Source: Embleya scabrispora DSM 41855 | Lineage (GTDB): Bacteria; Actinomycetota; Actinomycetes; Streptomycetales; Streptomycetaceae | NCBI RefSeq assembly: GCF_000372745.1 | Contig: NZ_KB889693.1 | Coordinates: 1-64,000 of the forward strand | Direction of reading: 5' to 3' | DNA: 64,000 nucleotides | Shown: positions 34,844 through 42,977 of the stretch, in pieces | Numbering within the stretch: the stretch's first letter is position 1 | How the letters are laid out: each line of letters begins with the position of its first letter | Notes under the pieces: generated by a model | Databases searched by the model: none | What the model was told of the DNA's origin: nothing | Seen by the model: only the letters and a program-made list of their open reading frames with translations | Made by a program: the position numbers and the translations under genes

Positions 34844-35419
34844 CTACGACTCGCCCATGGCCTCGCGGAGCCAGGTGAGCGAGCCGGTCTCCAGTAGCGC
34901 GGACGCGATGCGCTTCGCTGACTCGGTCCGGATCCGCCGCTGGGAGTTGGTGATCCACCGGTCGACGTTCACGTGCCCTTGGTCGCGGTACTCCAGCGCC
35001 TGGACGAGGCACTCCAGCTTGTCGGCGTCGCCCGCGCAGATCGCTTCGGGCGTCTCGCGGGCCTCGTACTCGCCGATGATCGACCGCATCAGCGCACCCA
35101 GGCCGGAGGGCAGGCCCTTCGACTGGTCTGCGGCGATGGCCACGGCGTCGCCCTTACCGACGTACTTCTGGCTGATGTGCGCAAGGTCGCCCGTGCGGGT
35201 CTCCCCGGTGTCGTGCCACACGCTCAGCAGCGCGGCCTTCGCCGGGTCGGCGCCCTCCAGCTCGGCGATGATCGAAGCCAGGAGGGCGGCCCGCCAGGAG
35301 TGCTCAGCCACGGACTCCGGGTCCTTGATCCCGGCGATCCACCAGCCGGTCCGCTTGTGATTCTTGAGCGTGCCCGCCTCGAAGAGGAAGTTCGCCACCG
35401 CGCGGTCTTCGTCAGCCAC
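34844..35419 (-). CDS. HD-domain phosphohydrolase (YfbR/HDDC2-like)
   Basis: 191 residues from GTG 35419, with AAGGGG before it. Metal-binding HD motifs: SVAEHSWRAALLASII (first His), SVWHDTGETRTGDL (His-Asp pair), then AGDADKLECLVQALEY (second Asp helix). The length and motif spacing match 5'-deoxynucleotidases of the HD_3 group, which remove phosphate from dNMPs. The gene begins 21 bases after the XRE regulator gene, so they form an operon. In mobile regions such enzymes can serve in nucleotide depletion, but here it may be a house-cleaning enzyme. Confidence 0.82.
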   Translation of the reverse strand: MADEDRAVANFLFEAGTLKNHKRTGWWIAGIKDPESVAEHSWRAALLASIIAELEGADPAKAALLSVWHDTGETRTGDLAHISQKYVGKGDAVAIAADQSKGLPSGLGALMRSIIGEYEARETPEAICAGDADKLECLVQALEYRDQGHVNVDRWITNSQRRIRTESAKRIASALLETGSLTWLREAMGES

Positions 35420-35440
35420 CCCATGCCCCTTGCCTGTGGT

Positions 35441-36556
35441 CTACGTCCGCGACAGGCGGATCGCGTAGCGGACACCGTCCAGCTCGCGCCGCGCCTGCGC
35501 GGACAACGTCCCGCCATCCAACAGGAGATCGACCCGTTCCCGCAGCGTGTCCGTGTCGACCCCCGCCGCCTGGAGCAGATGCGGGCGGATCGCGAGCAGC
35601 GACCACAGGGTGTGGATGTACAGCTCCGAGAACCCCAACCCCGGCGTGAGGTGGTCGACGAGGTGCGCAAGCAGCCGCTGCCCGCCCCAGGCTCCGGGGG
35701 TGACGGGCGCGGCCATGAACGCGTCGTCGCCGTGCAGTCGAGGCAACTCGCCGACCCAGTAGGCCCAGTAGTTCAGGTTCGCGGTCTCGCCAGGATCGCT
35801 GTCCACGAGGGTGCGTTCGATGAAGCGGGTCATGCGCTCGCGGTCGCCCTGGCGCACTGCGACGGACGCCACCGAACGGGCGTCGAGCCAATCCGCCAGC
35901 CAGCCCTGGCTGCGTCGGCCGCGCTGCTGGTGCTGTATCCACGGCGTCGTGTCCGGGGCCGGGTCGTAGCTGACGAGGTAGAGCGCCTGGCGGCGGGTCA
36001 GGATGTCGGCCGGCCTCGTCGCGGTCTCGGCTGTTCGGCGGACTGCGGTGAAGAAGTTCCGGCATCCGGCGGCCGGAAGCTCGGGGCTGGTGGCGACCGG
36101 GCCTCGGCGCTTCGGCGTGGGGAGCGCGTCGATGGTGGCGGGGGCGCGGCCGGTGAGTGGCCAGGTGAGCATCTCGACGACGTTGCGCTGGAGCACGGTG
36201 GAGCCGAGGGGGTGATGCGGCCCGGCGGACCCGCCTTCGAGGACGCCGGCCAGGAGGACGTCCGCCTCCATGGCCCGGTCGAGCGCGGTGAGGAGGTCGG
36301 GCGAAGCGCCCGCCTGTAGCAGCCGGTTGCGGTAGACGAGCATGTGGCCGACGGGTACGGCGGTGATCGGCCGGCGCCCGGTCTCCCACGCGGCGACGGT
36401 GTCGAGGGAGACGCCGAACTGCTCGGCGAGGCCCTCCTGGGTGAGCCCGGTTTGCTCGCGGATACACCGCATCACGTACCCGGAAACGACGCCGCTGCGG
36501 GTCCGGCCGGCGGAACCCTGCGTGTCGGTCAGGGTTTCGGTGGGTGCGGGGGTCAT
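35441..36556 (-). CDS. XRE-type helix-turn-helix transcriptional regulator
   Basis: 371 residues. The N-terminal HTH (IREQTGLTQEGLAEQFGVSL, then TVAAWETGRRPI) lies at about 32-65. The remaining 300 residues are helical with no named domain, similar in size to large Streptomyces XRE regulators that pair with a small downstream or divergent gene. GGAGG precedes ATG 36556. It is divergent from the 68-residue gene at 36663, and co-directional with the HD gene. A role controlling one or both is inferred. Confidence 0.85.
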   Translation of the reverse strand: MTPAPTETLTDTQGSAGRTRSGVVSGYVMRCIREQTGLTQEGLAEQFGVSLDTVAAWETGRRPITAVPVGHMLVYRNRLLQAGASPDLLTALDRAMEADVLLAGVLEGGSAGPHHPLGSTVLQRNVVEMLTWPLTGRAPATIDALPTPKRRGPVATSPELPAAGCRNFFTAVRRTAETATRPADILTRRQALYLVSYDPAPDTTPWIQHQQRGRRSQGWLADWLDARSVASVAVRQGDRERMTRFIERTLVDSDPGETANLNYWAYWVGELPRLHGDDAFMAAPVTPGAWGGQRLLAHLVDHLTPGLGFSELYIHTLWSLLAIRPHLLQAAGVDTDTLRERVDLLLDGGTLSAQARRELDGVRYAIRLSRT

Positions 36557-36662
36557 GGGCCCTCCGGATGGCTCGACAACCCGTACTGGCGGTCACTGCC
36601 GCGCCGTTCGGGCTGCTCGTAGCGTTGCGGTATCAGTTCACCCAGCGTAGAGGCGAGCGATC

Positions 36663-36869
36663 ATGATCGTCACCGAACAGCAGGATGATCGGGTGTGTGT
36701 CACGGAGTCCGGTGACCCGCGCCGTCCGATCCGGGTCAAGGCGCCGGACCGCGCGCCGCTGGACATGACGCATGACGAACTGGTCGCGCTTCAGCACGAG
36801 ATCCGGGCGTACCTGCTGTATCCGGTGCCCGGTCCGCCGCTGCGGCGGATGTCGAACTCGGGCGGCTGA
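36663..36869 (+). CDS. Small hypothetical protein divergent from the XRE regulator
   Basis: 68 residues. It has a strand-rich start (VTEQQDDRVCVTESGDP) and RPIRVKAPDRAPLDMTHDEL, reminiscent in layout (not clearly in sequence) of the DUF397 partners of Streptomyces XRE regulators. GAGGCGAGCG lies before ATG 36663. The 106-bp gap to the regulator must contain both promoters. No family assigned. Confidence 0.6.
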   Translation: MIVTEQQDDRVCVTESGDPRRPIRVKAPDRAPLDMTHDELVALQHEIRAYLLYPVPGPPLRRMSNSGG

Positions 36870-37052
36870 CCTCCGCTCGTCACCGCCCGCTCCCCTTCCC
36901 TGCGGGCGGCTCCGGCCCGGTGGCGAATCTGTGCGCCGCCGGGCCACCACGCCCTCGCCCGGCCGTCGATTGGGCTCCCCCCGACCGGCCGGGCGGGGCT
37001 CCACGACGCGGGGCCGTGTCGCACAGGGACGCGACCGGCCTCGCCCACCATC

Positions 37053-37100
37053 CTCGCCCGGCCTGGTGCCTGAAGACCCCCGCACACCAGGCCGGGCGAG
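37053..37100 (+). promoter_or_regulatory. Long inverted repeat just before a small gene
   Basis: 16-bp perfect arms CTCGCCCGGCCTGGTG (37053-37068) and CACCAGGCCGGGCGAG (37085-37100) with a 16-nt loop. The ribosome-binding site AGGAG of the next gene starts about 17 bases later. It may be a terminator for the gene at 36663 or a leader structure for the gene at 37128. Confidence 0.6.
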
Positions 37101-37127
37101 ACCACCGCCCACACCCAGGAGAACACC

Positions 37128-37322
37128 GTGACCGACGACCTGCGCAGGGGCGACCGCGTGGAGCACAACCCGCCGCCCGGCGAGCACCGCTACCCCGACG
37201 GCCGCCTGATGACCGACGACCCCCTCGCGGACACCGTCGACGTTTTCGCGGCGGCCAGTCGGAACCCCGACGAGCTGCGGTGGACGGCACCGCGCTGGCA
37301 GGTCCGCCGCGTCAAGGACTGA
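37128..37322 (+). CDS. Small hypothetical protein
   Basis: 64 residues from GTG 37128, with AGGAGAAC before it. Hydrophilic and acidic, Asp/Arg-rich (DDLRRGDRVEHNPPPGEHRY, then LADTVDVFAAASRNPDELRW). No membrane segment and no family recognised. It stops one base before the end of the convergent GntR-type gene. Confidence 0.55.
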   Translation: MTDDLRRGDRVEHNPPPGEHRYPDGRLMTDDPLADTVDVFAAASRNPDELRWTAPRWQVRRVKD

Positions 37323-37323
37323 C

Positions 37324-37918
37324 CTACCCGAGCCGCACCCGCCACCGGTCCGCCGGCAGCAGCAGTTCGTCGACCGCTGCGGGGCGTCCGTCCCGCGAGT
37401 ACCTGACCACCGGCACGATCAGGAGAATCGCCCCGATGGCAACCCCGAGCATGCCCGCCTCGCCGGCCACAGCCGCGCGCCCGGATGGGTCGCTGATCGA
37501 ATGGGCGCCGGGCGCCGGACGAAGGTGGCTGGTCCGGCCGTCGGGATCGAGCAACTCGACGCGTTCGCACTGGAGTCGGACGCCGACCCGGAGGCCGAGC
37601 ATGTCCGCCACCACAGGCGGCGCCTCGGTGCGGGACAGGTGCCGTTCACCGGTGCCGTGCGGCCAGGGGGCGGCGGGTTCGGTCAGGGTCCTCACGGGGG
37701 AGAGGGTGCTTCACCGTGGGCTGGTGTCGCTGCGAACCCTCGATGAGGCCTTCGCTGCGGAGGAGTTCCAGCGCCCGCTGCACGGTGGTGGGCGCGACGC
37801 CGAGTTCGCGGCTGATCTGGTGGCGGCTCGGGACGCGGTCGCCGGGCGCGAGGTCGCCCGACTGGATACATCGGCGAAGGTTCGCCGCGACGCGTCGGTA
37901 GGTCGCCTCGGCCGGCAC
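37324..37918 (-). pseudogene. GntR/UTRA-type regulator split by a frameshift
   Basis: From GTG 37918 a GntR winged helix is clear: YRRVAANLRRCIQSGDLAPG, PSRHQISRELGVAPTTVQRA and LRSEGLIEGSQ, then TVKHPLP. That frame then degenerates. In the next frame, from about 37695, a UTRA-like ligand domain follows: RTLTEPAAPWPHGTGERH, LQCERVELLDPDGR and VVRYSRDGRPAAVDELLLP, ending WRVRLG. Together they make one normal GntR/UTRA regulator of about 195-240 residues, so one indel near 37690-37710 splits it. Two overlapping proteins are possible but less likely. GntR regulators of this size are common in actinomycete integrative elements. Confidence 0.7.
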
Positions 37919-37939
37919 GGGTGCAGTCTCGTGCGCCTG

Positions 37940-37962
37940 CCAGATCTTGACCGGTCCAGATC
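37940..37962. promoter_or_regulatory. Possible GntR operator
   Basis: Direct repeats CCAGATC at 37940-37946 and 37956-37962 enclose the perfect palindrome GACCGGTC (37949-37956), about 22-45 bases upstream of the GntR start. The position suits autoregulation; the assignment is tentative. Confidence 0.3.
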
Positions 37963-38257
37963 ATTCGGAAGACATTTTCGAACAAACGTCCGGTAACCCC
38001 TTGGTCCTATCGGGTGAAGTGGCGAAGCGATCTTCCAATCACACGATCCGCAGGCCAGGACGGACGGAACACCCCCAAAGACGCGCCTGGGCCCGGTTCA
38101 TCGGTGGCGCCGGTGTCGGACCCTCGGCGCTCCCCTCCCTCCTGGCTGCTCCCAACTGCTGCTGACTGCAAGCGGGAGAATTTCAGGAGATGATCATGTG
38201 CAACCCACGGCAGTCCACAGCACAAAGCAGCGCTTGAGAGCAGTCATCAGGTGCAGC

Positions 38258-38304
38258 AAAGAGGCGGCCGGCCTGCGGAAATCCGCAGGTCAGCCGCCTC
38301 TTTT
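38258..38304. terminator. Terminator downstream of tRNA-Val
   Basis: AAAGAGGCGGC (38258-38268) pairs with GCCGCCTCTTT (38293-38303), and CCTGCGGA/TCCGCAGG pairs inside. T runs follow on both strands. It lies 28 bases beyond the tRNA 3' end on the minus strand. Confidence 0.85.
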
Positions 38305-38331
38305 ATGCTCTGAGCTGTGCTGTCTAACCGG

Positions 38332-38405
38332 TGGGCACAGACAGACTCGAACTGTCGACCCCTGCTTTGTAAGAGCAGTGCTCTAACCAACTGAGCTATG
38401 CGCCC
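38332..38405 (-). tRNA. tRNA-Val (anticodon UAC)
   Basis: Read on the minus strand: acceptor GGGCGCA pairs with TGTGCCC (one G-U), D arm AGCTCAGTTGGTTAGAGC, anticodon stem CTGCT/AGCAG with loop CTTACAA (anticodon TAC), T arm GACAG-TTCGAGT-CTGTC. Discriminator A; a full CCA is not encoded (ACCGG). It reads GUA valine codons. It marks the right border of the accessory region; I found no second copy of its 3' end that would mark an attachment site. Confidence 0.95.
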
Positions 38406-38469
38406 GGATGCGAGAGGACAGCCTATCGAATCCGTGGGGGTGGTTCGTGCCGTTGGGCCGTGGGGACGA

Positions 38470-40197
38470 TCACGTCTTCGGGGGGCGGTGGGCGGCGGGG
38501 GTGGTGGAAGGCGTGCGGCGGAGCCAGGGGAGGCGGGTCAGGGGGGTGTCGACGGTGATCTCGGTGGGGCCGTGGTGGGTGGTGCCGTCGTCGGCCTGCC
38601 AGGTACCCGGGGGGATGGTGACCTTGCGGGAGCGGGTGCCCTTGGTGGTCACGGGGGCGACCAGGATCGTGTCGCCGAGGAGGAATTGGTCGGTCACGGC
38701 GGCGTAGCCCCGGCCGGGGAAGACGTAGTCGAGGGGGAGCTGGATCGGCTCGCCGGTGTGCGCCGCGGCGCGGGCCAGGGCCAGGATCTCCGGGCCCAGG
38801 TCGGTGTGCAGGCGGGCGGCGGCTCGGCACATGTCGAGGTGTTCCGGGTCCAGCACCCGCCACGGCGCCGCGGAGAATTGCATCATCGGGAACAGTGCGG
38901 CGGTCTGCGCGTACCGGACGAACAGCTCGGGGTCGAAGCCTTCGCCGTTCGGGCCCGGGACGAAGCGGAACTCGCCGCCGCCGATCATGTCCGGGCAGGT
39001 GAAGGGATGGCCCGTGATCGACTGCGCAAGCGCGTTCGGGATCAGGCTGTTCAGGCCGAACCGGCCCTCCCACAGGTGGTACTTGTCCTGTTGGCGCTGG
39101 GCCAGCGGCAGCCCGGCCGCCCGCCACGAGTCGCGGAACTCGTTCAACGGCCATTGGGCACCGAACCGGTTCCACGCGTGCGTGTACGCCTCCGGGTCGG
39201 CCACGCCGAGCGCACGCCAGAACGGCGCGTCGCCGCCGTCGAACTTGAACCCGTCGATGCCGATCGACTCCTGAAGCTCCGTCAACTGCGCACGCAACCA
39301 CGCCGTCGCGTTCGGATCGAGCAGGTCCAGTCCGGCGCTGTAGCCGTTCCACCACGCATGCACGCCGAAGTAGCCGTCCGGGCGCCGGATCAGCAGCCCC
39401 CGGTCGTTGAGTTGCCGGCAGGTCGGCGAGTCCGGGGTGACGTACGGCACCAGCCACAACATCACCCGGAAGCCGAGTTCGTGCAGCCGGGCGACCATGC
39501 CGGCCGGGTCGGGGAAGCGCCCCGGGTGGAACGTCCAGGTCCCGTAGTCTTCGCTCCACCGGTCGTCGATCATCAGGACGCCGGGCGGAAATCCGTTGCG
39601 CAGCAGGTCTTCCGCATAGCCGAGCACCTTGTCCTGGGTGGGCTCGAAGACCGTCTCGATCCACAGGTTGTACTGCGGCGCGGTGAACAACAACGGATCG
39701 GGCAGCGCACCCGCGGCCGGGTAGTAACGCTGCATCACCTCCAGGTATGCGTCCCGCAACGTGCCGCCCGCGGCCACACCCGTATCGAGGATCACATCCG
39801 CCTCAGGGCTGCCGGTGTTCTCGAACTCCTCGGAGCCGTCGGACGCCTCGGGCACCTCGGGCACGGCCGACACCCCGCGCACCTCGCCCGACCCACCCGC
39901 GCCGTGTGCCTCATGCGCCTCGCACACCTCAAGCGCGCCGCGCACCCCGGGCACCTCGATCACCGGCCGCCCGTCCTGCATCCGAAACGCGAACGGCCGC
40001 GTGCAGTGCACCCATCGGCCGTGGTCGGAGAGCAGCACCGGCATGCCCTGATTGGCCTTCACGTCCCGCAGGTCGATCTCGTACCCGTCGGCGAACGGCA
40101 TATGCCGGCCGTCGGCGGCCGCTCCGCCCCACCAGTGTTCGCCGGGGCGCGGATCCAGCGCGAGTACACCACCGTCGACCGATCCGCGATTCGTCAT
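38470..40197 (-). CDS. Glycoside hydrolase family 31 enzyme
   Basis: 575 residues from ATG 40197. Beta-rich N-terminal domain (HWWGGAAADGRHMPFADGYE), then a TIM barrel with LMIDDRWSEDYGTWTF, the nucleophile Asp in GIDGFKFDGGDAPF and the acid/base Asp in CPDMIGGGEF. The C-terminal beta domain includes LLGDTILVAPV, a strong GH31 sign. Unusual is a low-complexity Glu/Val/Pro insert (AVPEVPEASDGSEEFENTG) in the N-terminal domain. No signal peptide, so it is cytoplasmic and acts on imported sugar. It follows the ABC transporter genes. The exact alpha-linkage cut (glucose, galactose or xylose) cannot be read from the sequence. Confidence 0.88.
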   Translation of the reverse strand: MTNRGSVDGGVLALDPRPGEHWWGGAAADGRHMPFADGYEIDLRDVKANQGMPVLLSDHGRWVHCTRPFAFRMQDGRPVIEVPGVRGALEVCEAHEAHGAGGSGEVRGVSAVPEVPEASDGSEEFENTGSPEADVILDTGVAAGGTLRDAYLEVMQRYYPAAGALPDPLLFTAPQYNLWIETVFEPTQDKVLGYAEDLLRNGFPPGVLMIDDRWSEDYGTWTFHPGRFPDPAGMVARLHELGFRVMLWLVPYVTPDSPTCRQLNDRGLLIRRPDGYFGVHAWWNGYSAGLDLLDPNATAWLRAQLTELQESIGIDGFKFDGGDAPFWRALGVADPEAYTHAWNRFGAQWPLNEFRDSWRAAGLPLAQRQQDKYHLWEGRFGLNSLIPNALAQSITGHPFTCPDMIGGGEFRFVPGPNGEGFDPELFVRYAQTAALFPMMQFSAAPWRVLDPEHLDMCRAAARLHTDLGPEILALARAAAHTGEPIQLPLDYVFPGRGYAAVTDQFLLGDTILVAPVTTKGTRSRKVTIPPGTWQADDGTTHHGPTEITVDTPLTRLPWLRRTPSTTPAAHRPPKT

Positions 40198-40417
40198 GCC
40201 GCCCAGCTCTCCCACGTGCTCGGTCCCTTCGCGCCCACCCACCGGTGGCGGCGAGCCCCCCGTTGAGCCCGCCGCCACCACCCGACCCACCGCCCGACCG
40301 GCCTCGACTCACCGGCCGATCGGGCGGGGAACTTCACCCGGTCGAGCCTCGATCCGTCGCCCGACCAGGTAGTACAAACCATCGCCGACCAGGCGTCATC
40401 CATCACCTGATCACGCG

Positions 40418-41803
40418 TCACTTCATGGTGAAGCCCTGCTCCTTGCCGAACGTGGTGATCCGCTCCTGCCAGGTGGACAGCGCACCCGGCAGGTCGCCAC
40501 CGGGCTTGTAGACCTGGCCGATGGTGTCCTTGAAGATGCTGTTCGCGTACACCTGGAACGGCAGGTACTGCCACTCCGGTCGCACCGCGCCGGACATCTG
40601 CGCGAACACCTCGTTCGGCTTCGTGCCCGGGAAGTACGGGAGGTCGGCGCCGCGGAAGGTCGGGTCGTCGAGCAACAGCCGGGTCGCCGGGAACAGGCCC
40701 ACGTCGGAGTTCAGCGACTTGACCGCCTCGGGGTCGGAGTTCAACCAGGTGGCGAAGGCGACCGAAGCCGCCTTGTTCTTGGCCTGCTTCGTCACCGCGA
40801 CCGACGAACCGCCGTTCTCGGCACTCCCCGGCGCGCCGTCACCGGTCGGCATCGGCGCGACGGCCCACTGACCCGCACCCTGCGGCAGGTTCTTCTGCAT
40901 CACCGCGGGCGCCCACGCACCGGCCAACCACAGCGCGTACTTGCCGGCCCCCATCGACTTCCACCACTCCTCGTTCCAACTCGGCGTGGACTCCACCGTC
41001 TTGTCCGCCAGCATCGGACCCCACGTGGCCGCCCACTTCGCCGCGCCCGGGTCGTCCTTGAGCTTCACCGCGGCCGAGGACTCGCCGGAGACCTGGTACG
41101 GCTTGCCACCCTGCTGCCAGATCAGGCTGTTCGCCTGTCCCGCGTCGCCCGGGTCGAGGTAGGTGACGAAGTTCGCCGGGTCGGCCGCCTTGATCTTCTT
41201 GCCCAACTCGGCCACCTCGGCCCAGGTCTTGGGCGGCGTCGCGCCGAGCTTGTCCAGGACGTCCTTGCGGTAGAACATCGCCATCGGTCCGGTGTCCTGC
41301 GGTACGCCGTAGATCCCGCCGGCCACGTTGACCTGCGACCAGGCGGACGAGGCGAACTTGTCCCGGAGCGAGGCGGCGCCGAAGTCGGCGAGGTTGACCA
41401 GTTGCTTGGTGATCGCGAACTGTGGCAGTGCGTAGTACTCGATCTGCGCCACGTCCGGGGCGCCGCTGCCGGCCTTGAGCGCGGCCTGCAACTTCGTGTA
41501 CTCGTCCTTCGATTGGCCCACGTTGACCAACTTGACGTGCACCTTCGGGTACTTCTTCTCGAAGAGCGCCACCGTCCTGTCGATGTTGGGCACCCAGCTC
41601 CAGAAGGTGATCTCGGCGGGCTGGTCGAGAGCCCCCGCGACCGCCGACGGGTCGGCCTGCTTGCCGCCCTTGTCGTCGTCGGACTTGGAGTCCGACCCGC
41701 ACGCGGCGAGCGACAGGGCGAGCGCCGCGACGGTGACCGCGGCGGTCATCGAGGTCGACCGACGCGAGCCGAGACGACCCGCGATCGACGATTTTGCGTT
41801 CAT
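40418..41803 (-). CDS. ABC transporter sugar-binding lipoprotein
   Basis: 461 residues from ATG 41803. Arg-rich start, hydrophobic core and lipobox LSLAAC (Cys about 35), so it is a membrane-tethered extracytoplasmic lipoprotein. Family 1 solute-binding pattern: ITFWSWVPNIDRTVALFEKK, then APDVAQIEYYALPQF, GIYGVPQDTGPMAMFYRKD and WLAGAWAPAVMQ. The length is typical for oligosaccharide-binding proteins. It lies downstream of the two permease genes with a 181-bp gap. GGAG lies 9 bases before ATG. No ATPase gene is in the cluster; Streptomyces sugar ABC systems share MsiK. Confidence 0.93.
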   Translation of the reverse strand: MNAKSSIAGRLGSRRSTSMTAAVTVAALALSLAACGSDSKSDDDKGGKQADPSAVAGALDQPAEITFWSWVPNIDRTVALFEKKYPKVHVKLVNVGQSKDEYTKLQAALKAGSGAPDVAQIEYYALPQFAITKQLVNLADFGAASLRDKFASSAWSQVNVAGGIYGVPQDTGPMAMFYRKDVLDKLGATPPKTWAEVAELGKKIKAADPANFVTYLDPGDAGQANSLIWQQGGKPYQVSGESSAAVKLKDDPGAAKWAATWGPMLADKTVESTPSWNEEWWKSMGAGKYALWLAGAWAPAVMQKNLPQGAGQWAVAPMPTGDGAPGSAENGGSSVAVTKQAKNKAASVAFATWLNSDPEAVKSLNSDVGLFPATRLLLDDPTFRGADLPYFPGTKPNEVFAQMSGAVRPEWQYLPFQVYANSIFKDTIGQVYKPGGDLPGALSTWQERITTFGKEQGFTMK

Positions 41804-41984
41804 GTGTAGCCACTCCAAAGGGGTTTCGCGAACACGGGGACGTGCGAAAGAGGCATGCGAGATACGAAGGAGAGACAAAGGCCCGATTGCGGATCGAGGA
41901 GGCATCACTGCGGGCTGAGGAAGCACCGGCCCGTCGGCCCCGGCCCGGGGACCCCACCGGCGACATCCGCCCCGCCGACAAGCC

Positions 41985-42977
41985 CTACTGCTTGACCCCG
42001 CCCGCCGAAAGGCCGGACTGCCAGAACCGCTGCAGGAACAAGAACGCCACGATCAGCGGCACGATCGCCAGCAGGCTGCCGGTCAGCAGGATCGGATAGA
42101 TCGCTGTACTGCCCGCCACACTGCCGCCGTTGGCCTGCCCGTTCCACCTGTTGAGTCCGACGGTCAGCGGGAACCAGTTCGGGTCGTTGAGCACGATCAA
42201 CGGCAGGAAGTAGTTGTTCCAGGTCGCCACCAGCGCGAACAGCAGCACCGTGACGAAGCCGGGCGCGAGCAACCGCAGCGAGATGGTGAAGAAGATCCGC
42301 AACTCGCCCGCGCCGTCCATCCGAGCCGCCTCCAACATCGCGTCCGGCACCGCGTCCGCCGCGTACACCCGCATCAGGTACAGCCCGAACGGGCTGGCCA
42401 GGGAAGGCAGGATGACGGCCCACGGGGTGTTCACGATGCCCACGTCGCTGAACAGCAAGTACGTCGGTACCGCCAACGCCGTACCCGGAATCGAGATCGC
42501 GCCCAGCACCAGCGCGAACATCAGCCTGCGCCCGGCGAATTCGAACTTGGCCAGCGCATAGCCACCGAGCGTGGCGATCATCGCGGCACCGCCCGCGCCG
42601 ACCACCGAGTACAGCAGGTTGTTCGCGAACCAGCGGAGATAGATGCCGTCTTCGTAGGTGAAGACGTCGTGGATGTTGTCGAAGAGGTTGAAGTCGTCGG
42701 CGAACCACAATCCGCGCGACGAGAGCAGACCCTCGTTGGACTTGGTCACGCCGAACATCAGCCAGACCAGGGGCAGCAGCGTATAGCCGAGCATCAGCGC
42801 CATCGCGACGGTCAGCGCCGTGCTCTTGCGATCGCGACGATCGCGACGATCGCGACGGCCGCCGCTCTTGCCGCTCCCGCCACGCCCACGGTGCGGCCGT
42901 CGACCACGCGGGCGGAAGAACCGGCTGGACGCGTCGCCGGCCGCGCTCGGGCGATCCGGCAGGGTGGAGGTGCTCAC
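41985..42977 (-). CDS. ABC sugar transporter permease (MalG type)
   Basis: 330 residues from GTG 42977, which overlaps the first permease stop (GTGA). Six membrane helices follow a 55-residue Arg/Gly-rich cytoplasmic tail containing RRDRRDRRDRK, encoded by a 9-bp tandem repeat. The EAA loop LEAARMDGAGELRIFFTISL (with G spaced as expected) contacts the ATPase. It pairs with the permease at 42974-43879 to form the membrane channel. Confidence 0.93.
   Translation of the reverse strand: MSTSTLPDRPSAAGDASSRFFRPRGRRPHRGRGGSGKSGGRRDRRDRRDRKSTALTVAMALMLGYTLLPLVWLMFGVTKSNEGLLSSRGLWFADDFNLFDNIHDVFTYEDGIYLRWFANNLLYSVVGAGGAAMIATLGGYALAKFEFAGRRLMFALVLGAISIPGTALAVPTYLLFSDVGIVNTPWAVILPSLASPFGLYLMRVYAADAVPDAMLEAARMDGAGELRIFFTISLRLLAPGFVTVLLFALVATWNNYFLPLIVLNDPNWFPLTVGLNRWNGQANGGSVAGSTAIYPILLTGSLLAIVPLIVAFLFLQRFWQSGLSAGGVKQ
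42829..42855. repeat. 9-bp tandem repeat, three units
   Basis: Three perfect copies of CGATCGCGA inside the MalG-type permease gene, coding the RRD-repeat in its N-terminal tail. Unit length is a multiple of three, so changes in copy number would keep the frame. Confidence 0.85.

Noticed and set aside
38332-38405. Attachment-site duplicate of the tRNA 3' end
   Set aside because: I searched the 30-38 kb region by eye for the same 3' segment and found none, so no attachment site is claimed.
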